Assembly (NCBI GenBank): GCA_016707285.1
Contig: JADJIA010000005.1
Span: 564,193-628,192, forward strand
Direction: 5' to 3'
DNA from: Ignavibacteriales bacterium
GTDB taxonomy: Bacteria; Bacteroidota; Ignavibacteria; Ignavibacteriales; Ignavibacteriaceae
Length of the DNA: 64,000 nucleotides
Part shown: piece after piece, positions 16,061 to 24,643 of the stretch
Position numbering within the stretch: position 1 is the first letter of the stretch
Layout of the letters: every line of letters begins with the position of its first letter
The notes under the pieces: generated by a model
What the model saw: only the letters and a program-made list of their open reading frames with translations
What the model was told of the DNA's origin: nothing
The model's database searches: none
Position numbers and translations under genes: made by a program

Positions 16061-16477
16061 ATGATTTTTTCTGAAAGTGATTACAGGTTCATGTACCAGG
16101 CTCTTCAAGAGGCGCAACATGCTTTTGATGAAGAGGAGGTTCCTGTGGGTGCCGTGGTTGTTCGGGACAATAAAATTATTGGCAGAGGATATAATCAAAA
16201 TTTAAGATTAAATGATCCCACTGCCCATGCTGAAATGATTGCTATCACCGCTGCTGCAAATCACCTCAATTCTTCCAGGCTGGAGGGAGCGATCCTCCAT
16301 GCCAGACTTGAAAAAGTTATCTTCGCCGCGTTTGATCCAAAATTTGGTTGCTGTGGGTCAATTTATAATCATCTGGAAGATGGAAAGTTTAATCATACTA
16401 TTAAAGTGTTTTCGGGTCTTATGGAGAATGAGAGCCGGTATTTCCTAAGGAATTTCTTTCAAAAGTTAAGAAATTGA
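16061..16477 (+). CDS. tadA: tRNA adenosine deaminase homologue lacking the PCxxC zinc segment
   Basis: The 138-residue product aligns with TadA throughout: YQALQEAQHAFDEEEVPVGA, NDPTAHAEMIAI with the HAE zinc/catalytic motif (His56, Glu58), and the C-terminal FDPKFGCCGSIYNHLED and FNHTIKVFSGLM. Between Gly76 and Ala77 (SSRLEG|AILHARLEKV), however, about 15 residues are missing that in other TadA proteins read like TLYVTLEPCxMCAG. The two zinc-binding cysteines are therefore absent, while sequence on both sides aligns cleanly and in frame. TadA makes inosine at position 34 of tRNA-Arg(ACG) and is normally essential. The gene may be inactive, or the deletion may be an assembly or population artefact. 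The coding sequence itself is otherwise intact. Confidence 0.85.
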   Translation: MIFSESDYRFMYQALQEAQHAFDEEEVPVGAVVVRDNKIIGRGYNQNLRLNDPTAHAEMIAITAAANHLNSSRLEGAILHARLEKVIFAAFDPKFGCCGSIYNHLEDGKFNHTIKVFSGLMENESRYFLRNFFQKLRN

Positions 16478-16542
16478 AATTTATTTGTTAGTTTTGCTCA
16501 TTGATATTTAAGTCTTTTGACAGAGATACTATAAGGAAGATC

Positions 16543-17202
16543 ATGTATTTAATTTTATTCGGAGCTCCGGGAGCGGGTAAGGGAACACAAGCCAAAATAA
16601 TTAGCCAAAAATATGGTTTTGAGCATATCTCTACCGGGGATATTCTTAGGGAGTCAGTAAAAAAAGGGACTCCATTAGGAAAAAAAGCCCACGAGATTAT
16701 GTCGAGTGGACAACTTGTCCCCGATGATATCATGATAGGTATTATCAAGGAAAAATTGTCTGAACCCCAACTTCGCGATGGATTTATATTGGATGGATTC
16801 CCACGAACCGTGTCGCAGGCGGAAGCTCTCGACCGGCTGTTTGGTGAACTCCAGTTTGGTGTAGGCGCTATTCTTGTTTTTCAGGTTGATGAAGAAGAAC
16901 TGGTTAACAGACTTGCCAGAAGAAGAGCTTGCAGAGAGTGCAACAATATCTTCAGCAATGATGTGATAAATAACCTGACAGAGTGCCCCAAATGTGGTGC
17001 AAAATACTCCTTTTATCAAAGACCTGATGATGATGAAAGTGTTATAAGAAGACGACTTAAAATCTTTATTGATACCACTTTACCTGTGGTCAATTATTAT
17101 AAGGATTTAAAGGACTTACACCGAATTAACGGTTTAAGACCGATAGAAGAAGTAACTGAGCAGATATTTGGAATTGTGGAAGAGCTAAAATCCAGAGGCT
17201 AA
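16543..17202 (+). CDS. adk: Adenylate kinase
   Basis: The start at 16543 gives MYLILFGAPGAGKGTQAKII with the P-loop GAPGAGKGTQ, preceded by AAGGAAG; an upstream in-frame TTG at 16501 is not needed. The 219-residue protein has the AMP-binding FEHISTGDILRESV and DGFPRTVSQAEAL motifs and a long LID with a zinc-type knuckle (CRECNNIF... CPKCG), then RRRLKIF. It interconverts ATP, AMP and ADP in the cytoplasm. The four-cysteine LID is the structural-zinc form found in many bacteria. It follows tadA on the same strand after 65 bases and ends at a strong terminator. Confidence 0.96.
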   Translation: MYLILFGAPGAGKGTQAKIISQKYGFEHISTGDILRESVKKGTPLGKKAHEIMSSGQLVPDDIMIGIIKEKLSEPQLRDGFILDGFPRTVSQAEALDRLFGELQFGVGAILVFQVDEEELVNRLARRRACRECNNIFSNDVINNLTECPKCGAKYSFYQRPDDDESVIRRRLKIFIDTTLPVVNYYKDLKDLHRINGLRPIEEVTEQIFGIVEELKSRG

Positions 17203-17226
17203 CACGGGAGACGACGGGTTTTTATG

Positions 17227-17255
17227 GGGATGAGTTTACTCATCCCTTTTTTTTT
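17227..17255 (+). terminator. Terminator after adk
   Basis: GGGATGAG and CTCATCCC form a perfect 8-base stem with a TTTA loop, followed by nine T residues. It lies 24 bases after the adk stop and in the adk direction only. Confidence 0.9.
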
Positions 17256-17258
17256 GAT

Positions 17259-17924
17259 TTAATTTTTAATTTTTACGCGACCAATCTTGCCATCCTCGAG
17301 TTTATAAATCCTCCCTTTTGTGTCAATTATATCATAATTGTGAGTCGCCAAAAGAATAGCCGTCCCTTTTCTGTTGATCGATTCAAAAATTGATATAATT
17401 TCTTCAGAAGTTGCGGGATCCAGGTTCCCGGTGGGTTCATCGGCAATCACCAACAATGGTTCATTTACGATGGCTCTGCCAATCGCAGTTCTCTGCTGTT
17501 CTCCGCCCGAGAGAGTTTTGGGAAATGCGTTTTTAAGATGAAGAAGTCCAAGATCACTTAAAACGGCTTCAACCCTGTTTCTGATTTTTTTGCGGGGATA
17601 TCCATTAATTTCGAGGATATATGAAAGGTTTTCAAAAACAGTTCTGTCGGATAAAAGTTTAAAATCCTGGAATACAACACCAAGTTTCTGGCGTAATTGT
17701 GGAATCGATTTTTGCGAAGCATCCTTTGCAGAAAATCCACAAATTTTGATCTCACCAGACTGTGGCAAGAGATTAAAATAACATAGTTGAAGGAATGTGG
17801 ATTTTCCACAACCACTCTTCCCTACCAGATAAGCAAACTCCCCCTCTGCCATCGAAAAATCACTCTGATCGAGTATTTTATGATTCCCGTATGCAAAATT
17901 GACACCTTTAAAATCAAGTATCAT
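17259..17924 (-). CDS. ftsE: FtsE-like ABC transporter ATP-binding protein
   Basis: The 221-residue ATPase has Walker A GKSGCGKSTFLQLCYFNLLP, a Q-loop in LGVVFQDFKLLSDRTVFENL, signature LSGGEQQRTAIGRAI, Walker B LLVIADEPTGNLDP and the H-loop ATHNYDII. Two features point to FtsE rather than LolD or MacB: the FQDFKLLSDRTVFENL segment and the compact length. FtsE works with the membrane protein FtsX to control peptidoglycan hydrolases at the divisome. No ftsX is adjacent, so the partner must be elsewhere. It overlaps the upstream methyltransferase gene by 4 bases and is the last gene of the pyrK-to-ftsE run. Confidence 0.85.
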   Translation of the reverse strand: MILDFKGVNFAYGNHKILDQSDFSMAEGEFAYLVGKSGCGKSTFLQLCYFNLLPQSGEIKICGFSAKDASQKSIPQLRQKLGVVFQDFKLLSDRTVFENLSYILEINGYPRKKIRNRVEAVLSDLGLLHLKNAFPKTLSGGEQQRTAIGRAIVNEPLLVIADEPTGNLDPATSEEIISIFESINRKGTAILLATHNYDIIDTKGRIYKLEDGKIGRVKIKN

Positions 17925-18643
17925 CCGTTACTCCTTATGATATACTGAATGCGGAGTGTATTTTCTGTAACTTTTTTACCTGTGAATGCCTCAAATGTGC
18001 CCACAACTTTAAAATTATTACTCTCACAAAGTGCAATTATTGTCTCTTGAGGGAAAATATATTCAAAATGATCCTCTTCAACAACCTCTCCCGATGGAAA
18101 AGTGATCAAAAACCTGTTTCTGTGTCGTTTTTTTATCGCATCATATTCAGACGATTGCTGGTATTTCATATCCCCTGTTTTTCTTTTTTTGCTGTATGAA
18201 TCCAAATAACTGAATGAATTATGTTCAGTTACAACATCAAAAAGGAAATATCCTCCGGGTTTAAGAATTCGGTTTACCTCTGCAAAAAGTGAGTTAAGAC
18301 GAGATTCTGACTCAAGGTGATTCACGCTGTCAAAACTCGAAATGACAAGATCACACTCCCTTTTAAATGGAATCAGTGTCATGTCAAAACAGACTCGAGA
18401 ATTTGATTTATCTATATGAGTTAACATTTCGATTGAAATATCACTGAGAATCTTAAGGCGGGTTTCAATGTTTAATTTAGAGAAAAGTTTTCCCGTTCCG
18501 GAAGCAAGTTCAAGAACCACATCGTGACTTATATTGTACTCATCAATAATATTTTGAAGATATTCTGCCCAGCCTGAGTAATTAACATGCCTTACCAGAT
18601 CATCGTAAATCAAAGAAATCTTTGAGTATGTATTACCCGGCAT
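17921..18643 (-). CDS. Class I SAM-dependent methyltransferase
   Basis: The start at 18643 (MPGNTYSKISLIYDDLVRHV) is favoured because the longer frame to 18685 would overlap pdxA by 53 bases instead of 11. The 240-residue protein has motif I VVLELASGTGKLFSKL, a second-strand acidic region LKILSDISIEM and motif IV CDLVISSFDSVNHLESESRL, followed by RILKPGGYFLFDVVTEH, the typical post-IV motif of small-molecule methyltransferases. It binds S-adenosylmethionine; the substrate is unknown. It sits between pdxA and ftsE with overlaps on both sides, so coexpression is very likely, but that does not define the substrate. Confidence 0.83.
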   Translation of the reverse strand: MPGNTYSKISLIYDDLVRHVNYSGWAEYLQNIIDEYNISHDVVLELASGTGKLFSKLNIETRLKILSDISIEMLTHIDKSNSRVCFDMTLIPFKRECDLVISSFDSVNHLESESRLNSLFAEVNRILKPGGYFLFDVVTEHNSFSYLDSYSKKRKTGDMKYQQSSEYDAIKKRHRNRFLITFPSGEVVEEDHFEYIFPQETIIALCESNNFKVVGTFEAFTGKKVTENTLRIQYIIRSNG

Positions 18644-19595
18644 CAAACAACCGACGGTTAAAACAGATTCTTTTACCCCAGTCAACCGATTTAATTATGG
18701 AGCTTGCATCAGCCTTGTTTTGCCAGGCGATGTCAAATGCGGTTCCGTGATCGGGTGAGGTTCTCACAATTTTTAGTCCGGCGGTGTAGTTTACACCCGA
18801 TCCGGAAGTGAGAAGTTTAAAGGGGATAAGCCCTTGATCGTGATACATCGCTAAATAAATATCAAAATTGAGGTATTGTTTCCTGCCAAAAAAAGCATCC
18901 GCGGGAAATGGACCCTCAACACCCTTGCCAAATCTTTCAATTACACCGGAGATTTGATCTATTTCTTCGGTTCCGATTAGTCCATTTTCACCTGCATGGG
19001 GGTTTAATCCAAGTAGGGCGATATTTGGGTCACTAATGGAAAAATCGCGGTTTAGAGATGCCTTTACGGTCGTTAAACACCTTTCGATGTTCTCACCCGT
19101 AAGTGCTGCAGGAACCAATGAAATGGGAATATGGATCGTAGCCAGAGCACATTTAAAGTTATCTGACAGGAACATCATCACAAACTTGTCGGTACCCGAC
19201 CATTCTGCAAGCATCTCAGTATGGCCCGGAAAGTTAATTCCCGCCAATTTTAGAGCATATTTTGATATTGGAGCTGTAACCAGAAAACTGTGATGATCGT
19301 CTTCACACAAAGCATAACCTGTTTTTAAGGCTTCAAAAGCTGCTCTGCCGGAAGCTTTGGATGGAATTCCGGGATTTAGATCACAGTTCCCGATATCGAT
19401 TAGCTCAAATTGACCATCAGGTTCTGGATAAATTCCGGTTAACCGTTTAACTTCCTCAAAAACATTTGCCGGCATTACCAATTTGATATTTATCTTTTTT
19501 GCCGGAATAAGTTTACCAATTGCCTTTAATGTTATTTCAGGACCAATTCCATTAATATCTCCACAGGTGAAAACACCTGTAAGGGTTGAAGACAT
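18633..19595 (-). CDS. pdxA: 4-hydroxythreonine-4-phosphate dehydrogenase
   Basis: The 320-residue protein opens with GVFTCGDINGIGPEITLKA, the GDxxGIGPE signature of PdxA. Metal-binding histidines appear in INFPGHTEMLAEWSGT, in LAMYHDQGLIPFKLL and in RTSPDHGTAFDIAW. It oxidises 4-phosphohydroxy-L-threonine, leading to the aminoacetone phosphate that PdxJ joins to deoxyxylulose phosphate in pyridoxal-phosphate synthesis. The gene starts 1 base after the rho stop. PLP-dependent alr and the cysteine desulfurase occur in this window, but pdxJ does not. Confidence 0.94.
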   Translation of the reverse strand: MSSTLTGVFTCGDINGIGPEITLKAIGKLIPAKKINIKLVMPANVFEEVKRLTGIYPEPDGQFELIDIGNCDLNPGIPSKASGRAAFEALKTGYALCEDDHHSFLVTAPISKYALKLAGINFPGHTEMLAEWSGTDKFVMMFLSDNFKCALATIHIPISLVPAALTGENIERCLTTVKASLNRDFSISDPNIALLGLNPHAGENGLIGTEEIDQISGVIERFGKGVEGPFPADAFFGRKQYLNFDIYLAMYHDQGLIPFKLLTSGSGVNYTAGLKIVRTSPDHGTAFDIAWQNKADASSIIKSVDWGKRICFNRRLFDAG

Positions 19596-19596
19596 T

Positions 19597-20844
19597 TTAG
19601 CTGTTCATCATATTTAGAAAATCTTTATTGTTTTTGGTGCCTCTCATTTTATCGAGCATAACATCCATTGCTTCCACAGGTGAGAAGTCACTTAAATATT
19701 TTCTAAGGATATAAATTCGTTGAAGGTCTTCTTCTTTCAGGAGCATCTCTTCACGACGGGTACCTGATCTGTTGATGTCGATCGCAGGGAAAATTCTTCT
19801 GTCACTCAGGTCTCTATTGAGAACTATTTCCATGTTACCTGTTCCCTTAAATTCCTCAAAGATCACATCATCCATCCTCGAACCGGTATCAATAAGTGCG
19901 GTTGCAATAATTGTTAATGAACCACCATCTTCGGTGTTTCTTGCAGCACCAAAAAATCTTTTTGGTTTGTGCAGAGCATTTGAATCGAGACCACCCGAGA
20001 GAATTTTTCCTGAGTGAGGAACCACAAGGTTGTGGGCTCTTCCAAGTCTCGTAATCGAATCAAGCAAAATAACCACATCATGTTTTGCTTCCACAAGTCT
20101 TTTTGCTTTTTCGATAACCATATCGGCAACCTGTACATGTCGTTCAGCAGGTTCATCAAATGTTGAACTGATTACCTCTGCATTAACACTTCTTTCCATG
20201 TCGGTAACCTCTTCAGGGCGTTCATCGATAAGAAGGATGATAAGTTTAATTTCAGGGTGATTTCTGGTAAGTGAGTTTGCGATTTTTTGAAGGAGAATTG
20301 TTTTACCACTCTTTGGAGGCGATACAATTAAACCTCTTTGACCTTTTCCGATAGGAGTTAAAAGGTCCATGATACGCATGGAATATTCACCGGGAGCAGA
20401 CTCAAGGGTAAATTTCCGGGTTGGATATACGGGAATCAAGTTATCAAAGAGGGTTCTTTCCCTGATCTCAATTGGATCCATACCATTTACCGCTTCAACG
20501 CGAAGCAATGCAAAAAATCTTTCACCCTCTTTTGGAGGTCTTACCTGACCACTTACAAAATCACCTGTTCTTAAATAAAATTTCTTGATTTGGGATGGTG
20601 AGATGTAGATGTCATCGGGTGACGGGAGATAATTATATGCTGCTGACCTTAAAAATCCGTAGCCATCAGGTAAAACTTCCAATACCCCCTTGGAAAATGT
20701 TAAACCGTCTTTGGCTGTTTGAGCTTCCAGGATTTTGAAAATCAACTCCTGTTTCCTCAGATCAGTGAATCCGCTGATCTTTAATTCTTTTGCTATCTCG
20801 TTGAGTTCAACGATCCTCTTAGATTTCAGTTCTGAAATATCCAT
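19597..20844 (-). CDS. rho: Transcription termination factor Rho
   Basis: This 415-residue Rho has the N-terminal helical domain (MDISELKSKRIVELNEIAKE), the RNA-binding cold-shock-like domain with GYGFLRSAAYNYLPSPDDIY, and the RecA-like core: Walker A LIVSPPKSGKTILLQKIANS, Walker B KHDVVILLDSITRLGRAHN, the Q-loop region GGLDSNALHKPKRFFGAARN and the R-loop FEEFKGTGNMEI. The hexamer terminates untranslated transcripts and can explain why few intrinsic terminators are seen at operon ends here. Length and motifs are typical, with no long disordered insertion in the N-terminal domain. Confidence 0.97.
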   Translation of the reverse strand: MDISELKSKRIVELNEIAKELKISGFTDLRKQELIFKILEAQTAKDGLTFSKGVLEVLPDGYGFLRSAAYNYLPSPDDIYISPSQIKKFYLRTGDFVSGQVRPPKEGERFFALLRVEAVNGMDPIEIRERTLFDNLIPVYPTRKFTLESAPGEYSMRIMDLLTPIGKGQRGLIVSPPKSGKTILLQKIANSLTRNHPEIKLIILLIDERPEEVTDMERSVNAEVISSTFDEPAERHVQVADMVIEKAKRLVEAKHDVVILLDSITRLGRAHNLVVPHSGKILSGGLDSNALHKPKRFFGAARNTEDGGSLTIIATALIDTGSRMDDVIFEEFKGTGNMEIVLNRDLSDRRIFPAIDINRSGTRREEMLLKEEDLQRIYILRKYLSDFSPVEAMDVMLDKMRGTKNNKDFLNMMNS

Positions 20845-20866
20845 TTTATACCTTGTTTTTTAAACT

Positions 20867-22159
20867 TTACAAATTGTTACTGTAATATTTTTTTTCGAAT
20901 ACTTTTTTTACTTCCGCCACCAGATACATACTCCCGTAAACCACCAGACATTCCTTCTCGGCTGAGCTGATGAATTTTTTTATAAATGAGGGGATATCAT
21001 TCTGAACGGAATATTTGATGCCATTATTCTCGGCAATTTCCACTAATTGTTCAATTTTTGCCGCTCTGTCGTTGTCCTTAAGCTCATAAAGATATACCTT
21101 GTCAAAATGACCTTTGCTCTGAATTAACATTTTATCGAGCGATTTATCGTTAAGGCATGAAAAAAGAAGAAAACACGGATTTGTTTTCGTTTTATCCTTT
21201 GTGAACTCCTTCAAAAAATTTTGCACACCTTCATGATTATGAGCCGAATCAAGAATGATTTTTGGATGGTCGTGAACCTTCTCATATCTGCCTTGAATGC
21301 CGGTGTTGAATACTACATTTTTGATACCACCCAGAATTCTTTTTGAATCTGTAAATCTTAGAGTTTTATTGAGAGTAAGAATAGCAAGTGAAGCATTCAA
21401 TTGTTGATATGCCCCTTTTAGAGGTGCTGACAGATGATCGATATATAACTCACTTGAATAATACTCAAAATAGTTCTCCCGTTTGTTGGTGTAGTCGTTT
21501 AATTTATAATATTTGCAATTTTTCTCCACTGCCATTTCAATCAGGGTTTTTTCCGCTTGTTCCGGCATTTTGCCCAAAAACAAAGGAACTCCGGGTTTTA
21601 TTATTCCTCCCTTTTCCTTTGCTATCTCCTCAATTGTATTTCCGAGTATATTGGTGTGTTCAAGACTGATAGAGGTGATAACTGAGGCAAGAGGATTGAT
21701 AACATTTGTTGCGTCAAGTCTGCCTCCCAACCCTGTTTCAATTATTGCGTAATCAACTTCCTTGTCTGCAAAATATTTAAATGCCAAAACAGTGGTCACT
21801 TCAAAAAATGTTAAATTTGTATCATAGATCAGCTTTTCATACTCTTCCATAAATGCAATTACATATTTATCGGGGATTATCTGTCCATTGATTCTAATTC
21901 GTTCATTATATCGTATAAAGTGGGGTGAAGTGTAAAGTCCTGTTTTATATCCCGCTTCTGTTAAGATGCTTGCTATAAATGACGATGTGCTCCCCTTGCC
22001 ATTTGAACCTGCCACATGAATACACTTGATCTTTTTTTGAGGATTCCCCAGAAGATCCAGAAATTCCTGGGTGTTCTCCAGTCCCAGTTTAATCCCCCTG
22101 TTATGGAGATTAAATAAAATCTGCAAATAATGATTGATTGAGGGGTTAGTTAAGCTCAT
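20867..22159 (-). CDS. folC: Folylpolyglutamate/dihydrofolate synthase
   Basis: The 430-residue enzyme has the Mur-ligase-like N-terminal domain with P-loop CIHVAGSNGKGSTSSFIASI, the TGLYTSPHFIRYNERIRING motif and the omega-loop region DYAIIETGLGGRLDATNVI, then the C-terminal domain with GRYEKVHDHPKIILDSAHNH. It adds glutamate to folates; whether it also makes dihydrofolate from dihydropteroate, as most single-copy bacterial FolC proteins do, is family inference. The start overlaps the end of pyrD by 14 bases. It ends 22 bases before rho. Confidence 0.93.
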   Translation of the reverse strand: MSLTNPSINHYLQILFNLHNRGIKLGLENTQEFLDLLGNPQKKIKCIHVAGSNGKGSTSSFIASILTEAGYKTGLYTSPHFIRYNERIRINGQIIPDKYVIAFMEEYEKLIYDTNLTFFEVTTVLAFKYFADKEVDYAIIETGLGGRLDATNVINPLASVITSISLEHTNILGNTIEEIAKEKGGIIKPGVPLFLGKMPEQAEKTLIEMAVEKNCKYYKLNDYTNKRENYFEYYSSELYIDHLSAPLKGAYQQLNASLAILTLNKTLRFTDSKRILGGIKNVVFNTGIQGRYEKVHDHPKIILDSAHNHEGVQNFLKEFTKDKTKTNPCFLLFSCLNDKSLDKMLIQSKGHFDKVYLYELKDNDRAAKIEQLVEIAENNGIKYSVQNDIPSFIKKFISSAEKECLVVYGSMYLVAEVKKVFEKKYYSNNL

Positions 22160-23066
22160 AAGAAGCTGTCAGCGATCTTAATTTATTAATTTTCATTGTT
22201 TCACAATAGTTGATTAAACCGTTTACGATTTTGGTTGCCGCATCGGGTTGAACAAAGTTAATTGTACCAAGTTGAATTGCAGTTGCTCCTGCTATCATAA
22301 ACTCGAGAACATCATCACTGTTTGAGATACCACCGATACCAATGATCGGGATGTCACAATTTCTGCTGATCTCAAGTACTTTTGCAAGCGCAACGGGTTT
22401 TATTGCCGGTCCTGATAAACCTCCGGTCACATTATGGATTTTTGGTTTTCTGGTCCAAATATTAAAAGCTGTTCCCACAAGTGTGTTTATTGCCGAGACC
22501 GCATCAGCCCCGTTCTCTTTGGCTCTAATCGCAAAATCTGCTATTCGGGCTGTGTTTGGTGATAATTTTATAAAAACAGGTTTTGAAGTTACCGCTTTAA
22601 CTGCGGCTGTAATAGTTGAAACCTGGTCGGGATCATTTCCAAATATTAATCCACCTTCTTTAACATTTGGACAGGAAACATTAATTTCAAAAGCGTGAAT
22701 GGCATCTTCAGTTGTTAATATTTTAACACATTCAACATACTCTTCAATTGTGGATGCCGCAATGTTACAGATTATATTCGTGTCATACTGTTTTAAAAAA
22801 GGAATTTTATCCTTTAGAAACTCCTCAACTCCAACATTTGCAAGTCCAATGGCGTTTAACATTCCCGAGGCAGTTTCAACAATTCTTTGAGGTGGATTCC
22901 CTTTTCGCGGTTTAAGGCTTATCGATTTTGTAACAATTCCACCAATTTTATTTAGATCAAGGAATTGTGAAATTTCATATCCGTAACCAACTGTTCCCGA
23001 TGCCAAAAGGATCGGGTTTTTAAATTTTAATCCTGCAATTTCAACACTTAGATCAATTCCGTTCAC
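22146..23066 (-). CDS. pyrD: Dihydroorotate dehydrogenase, class 1B catalytic subunit
   Basis: The 306-residue FMN enzyme starts IDLSVEIAGLKFKNPILLAS, with GGIVTKSISLKPRKGNPPQR and the catalytic-cysteine loop FEINVSCPNVKEGGLIFGN. FMN-phosphate motifs appear as IIGIGGISNSDDVLEFMIAG and ATAIQLGT. It oxidises dihydroorotate to orotate in pyrimidine synthesis. Class 1B is indicated by the cysteine (not serine) base and by the adjoining pyrK, which overlaps it by 4 bases; together they form a heterotetramer that passes electrons to NAD. Confidence 0.96.
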   Translation of the reverse strand: MNGIDLSVEIAGLKFKNPILLASGTVGYGYEISQFLDLNKIGGIVTKSISLKPRKGNPPQRIVETASGMLNAIGLANVGVEEFLKDKIPFLKQYDTNIICNIAASTIEEYVECVKILTTEDAIHAFEINVSCPNVKEGGLIFGNDPDQVSTITAAVKAVTSKPVFIKLSPNTARIADFAIRAKENGADAVSAINTLVGTAFNIWTRKPKIHNVTGGLSGPAIKPVALAKVLEISRNCDIPIIGIGGISNSDDVLEFMIAGATAIQLGTINFVQPDAATKIVNGLINYCETMKINKLRSLTASYELN

Positions 23067-23821
23067 AATATCACATCCTTGATGTTAAAAACCGGTCCAT
23101 CTTTGCATACCAGCAGATACTTGGAACTGTTGTTTTTATCTTCGATTGGACAACCCTGGCAAATTCCAAATCCACACGCCATCGCACATTCTGTTGAGAT
23201 TTCGCCATCGATATTGTTTTGAAGCAGAGCCGCCTGAAGTGCCTTGAGCATTGGTGTTGGACCACAAGCAAAAACTTTTATCTTTTTCCCCTCAAATTTA
23301 TCAAGGTTTTCCAAAAAGAGTTTTACCACGGTTCCCTTTTCTCCCAATGACCCGTCATCGGTGGATACAAAAACATTTTTTAATCCGTAAGTAACAATGT
23401 CGGCTTCACTTCTGCCTCCAAGGAAAGTATATATCCCTTTTCCTTGAAGTTGTTTTGTCAAAAGTGGAAAGGGAGCAACTCCCAGTCCTCCACCAATGAG
23501 AACTGCGGTGTCAAAATCGCCATCGGTGTTAAAACCACATCCCAAAGGGGCTAACACATCAAGCAAATCACCCTTAACTTTATGCGTCAACATCCTTGTT
23601 CCCTCACCGTGCACATTAAACAAAAGATATATTTCATCACCGTTTACATCGGAGATTGAAAATGGGCGTCTGAGTAAGGGGAATGTGGTGTCATTTACCT
23701 TTAAATTCAGAAATTGCCCGGCTTTAAAACTATTTGCAAGTGCGGGTGAATAACATTTTAAATGGTAGATATGATTTTTAAGCTGCTCGACAGACGAGAC
23801 TGTTATTTCAGTAATTATCAA
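23063..23821 (-). CDS. pyrK: Dihydroorotate dehydrogenase electron-transfer subunit
   Basis: The 252-residue protein is a ferredoxin-reductase-type subunit. The FAD region is FPLLRRPFSISDVNGDEIYL, the nucleotide-binding region is AVLIGGGLGVAPFPLLTKQL and FACGPTPMLKALQ, and the C-terminal [2Fe-2S] site is ECAMACGFGICQGCPIE with a further Cys in LLVCKDGPVF. It transfers electrons from the PyrD FMN to NAD. It is the first gene of a minus-strand run pyrK-pyrD-folC-rho-pdxA-methyltransferase-ftsE. A 186-base gap precedes it. Confidence 0.95.
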   Translation of the reverse strand: MIITEITVSSVEQLKNHIYHLKCYSPALANSFKAGQFLNLKVNDTTFPLLRRPFSISDVNGDEIYLLFNVHGEGTRMLTHKVKGDLLDVLAPLGCGFNTDGDFDTAVLIGGGLGVAPFPLLTKQLQGKGIYTFLGGRSEADIVTYGLKNVFVSTDDGSLGEKGTVVKLFLENLDKFEGKKIKVFACGPTPMLKALQAALLQNNIDGEISTECAMACGFGICQGCPIEDKNNSSKYLLVCKDGPVFNIKDVIL

Positions 23822-24007
23822 ATTAATTTCCCGAACGAAACTAAAATCGGGTGGAAAAGTGGAAAAGTAAAGTTGTTAAGACTTAAATGGGCGTTTAGAG
23901 CCGAAAAAAGGAACAGTATATTTTTGTAATTCTAATTTAATAAAAATATAATTTAAAATCTATAGTAATTATTCGAATAAATATAACTTTTATTTAATAC
24001 CCCATTT

Positions 24008-24643
24008 TTAACCCCGAAAATTGAGCTCTTCAATTTTTGAGATTTTGTCGAGTCGTCGCTGGTGTCTTTCACCACCAAAACCGGTGGCAAGCCAGGTGTC
24101 AATTATCGATTTTATCGTTTCATCTCCGAGAGTTTTGGCTCCGAGTACAAGTATATTGGCGTTGTTATGTTCACGGGCACTTCGAGCAGAAAACTCATTG
24201 TAACAGGTTGCCGCTCTTATACCCTTAAATTTGTTTGCTGTTATTGCCGATGGGATACCTGTGGCATCCACAAGGATACCAAATCCAAATTCCATTTTCT
24301 GAACTGCCAGTGCAACTGATTTTGCAAAATCGGGATAATCACATGCTTCATTTGAAAATGAACCTGTATCCTCAACAACAATTCCCTTTAATTTCAGGAA
24401 GTCAATGATCATTCTTCTGCAATCATAACTGGTATGATCACCACCAATAATTACTTTAAGATTAAAGTTTTGTAGTACGGGAGCTTGAGTGGTTGATTGC
24501 TCTTCTGTGGCAACTGTAATCCCCAGTCTCTTGATTCTGTCCCATGCAAGAGGAGTGACAACACAGTTTTTGCAAATCTGTAAACTTCTCTCCCCTCTTT
24601 TATAGGCAGAAATAACATAATCTTCAGTAATAAGCTTTTTCAT
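24008..24643 (-). CDS. RpiB/LacAB-family protein without the usual catalytic cysteine
   Basis: The 211-residue protein has an N-terminal ~55-residue extension (ITEDYVISAYKRGERSLQIC... TPLAWDRIKRLGITV) and then an RpiB-like domain: VIIGGDHTSYDCRRMIIDFL, FGILVDATGIPSAITANKFK and EFSARSAREHNNANILVLGA. In characterised RpiB the phosphate/active-site loop reads about CGxGxGxSIxANK with Cys as the base; here it reads DATGIPSAITANK, with Asp in the Cys position. M. tuberculosis RpiB also lacks this cysteine and uses a glutamate elsewhere in the loop. Ribose-5-phosphate isomerase activity is therefore uncertain, and another sugar phosphate is possible. It overlaps manC by one base. Confidence 0.8.
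   Translation of the reverse strand: MKKLITEDYVISAYKRGERSLQICKNCVVTPLAWDRIKRLGITVATEEQSTTQAPVLQNFNLKVIIGGDHTSYDCRRMIIDFLKLKGIVVEDTGSFSNEACDYPDFAKSVALAVQKMEFGFGILVDATGIPSAITANKFKGIRAATCYNEFSARSAREHNNANILVLGAKTLGDETIKSIIDTWLATGFGGERHQRRLDKISKIEELNFRG

Noticed and set aside
23822..24007. Riboswitch upstream of pyrK
   Set aside because: The 186-base gap is AT-rich and shows no recognisable aptamer or strong conserved hairpins, and no known pyrimidine riboswitch motif.
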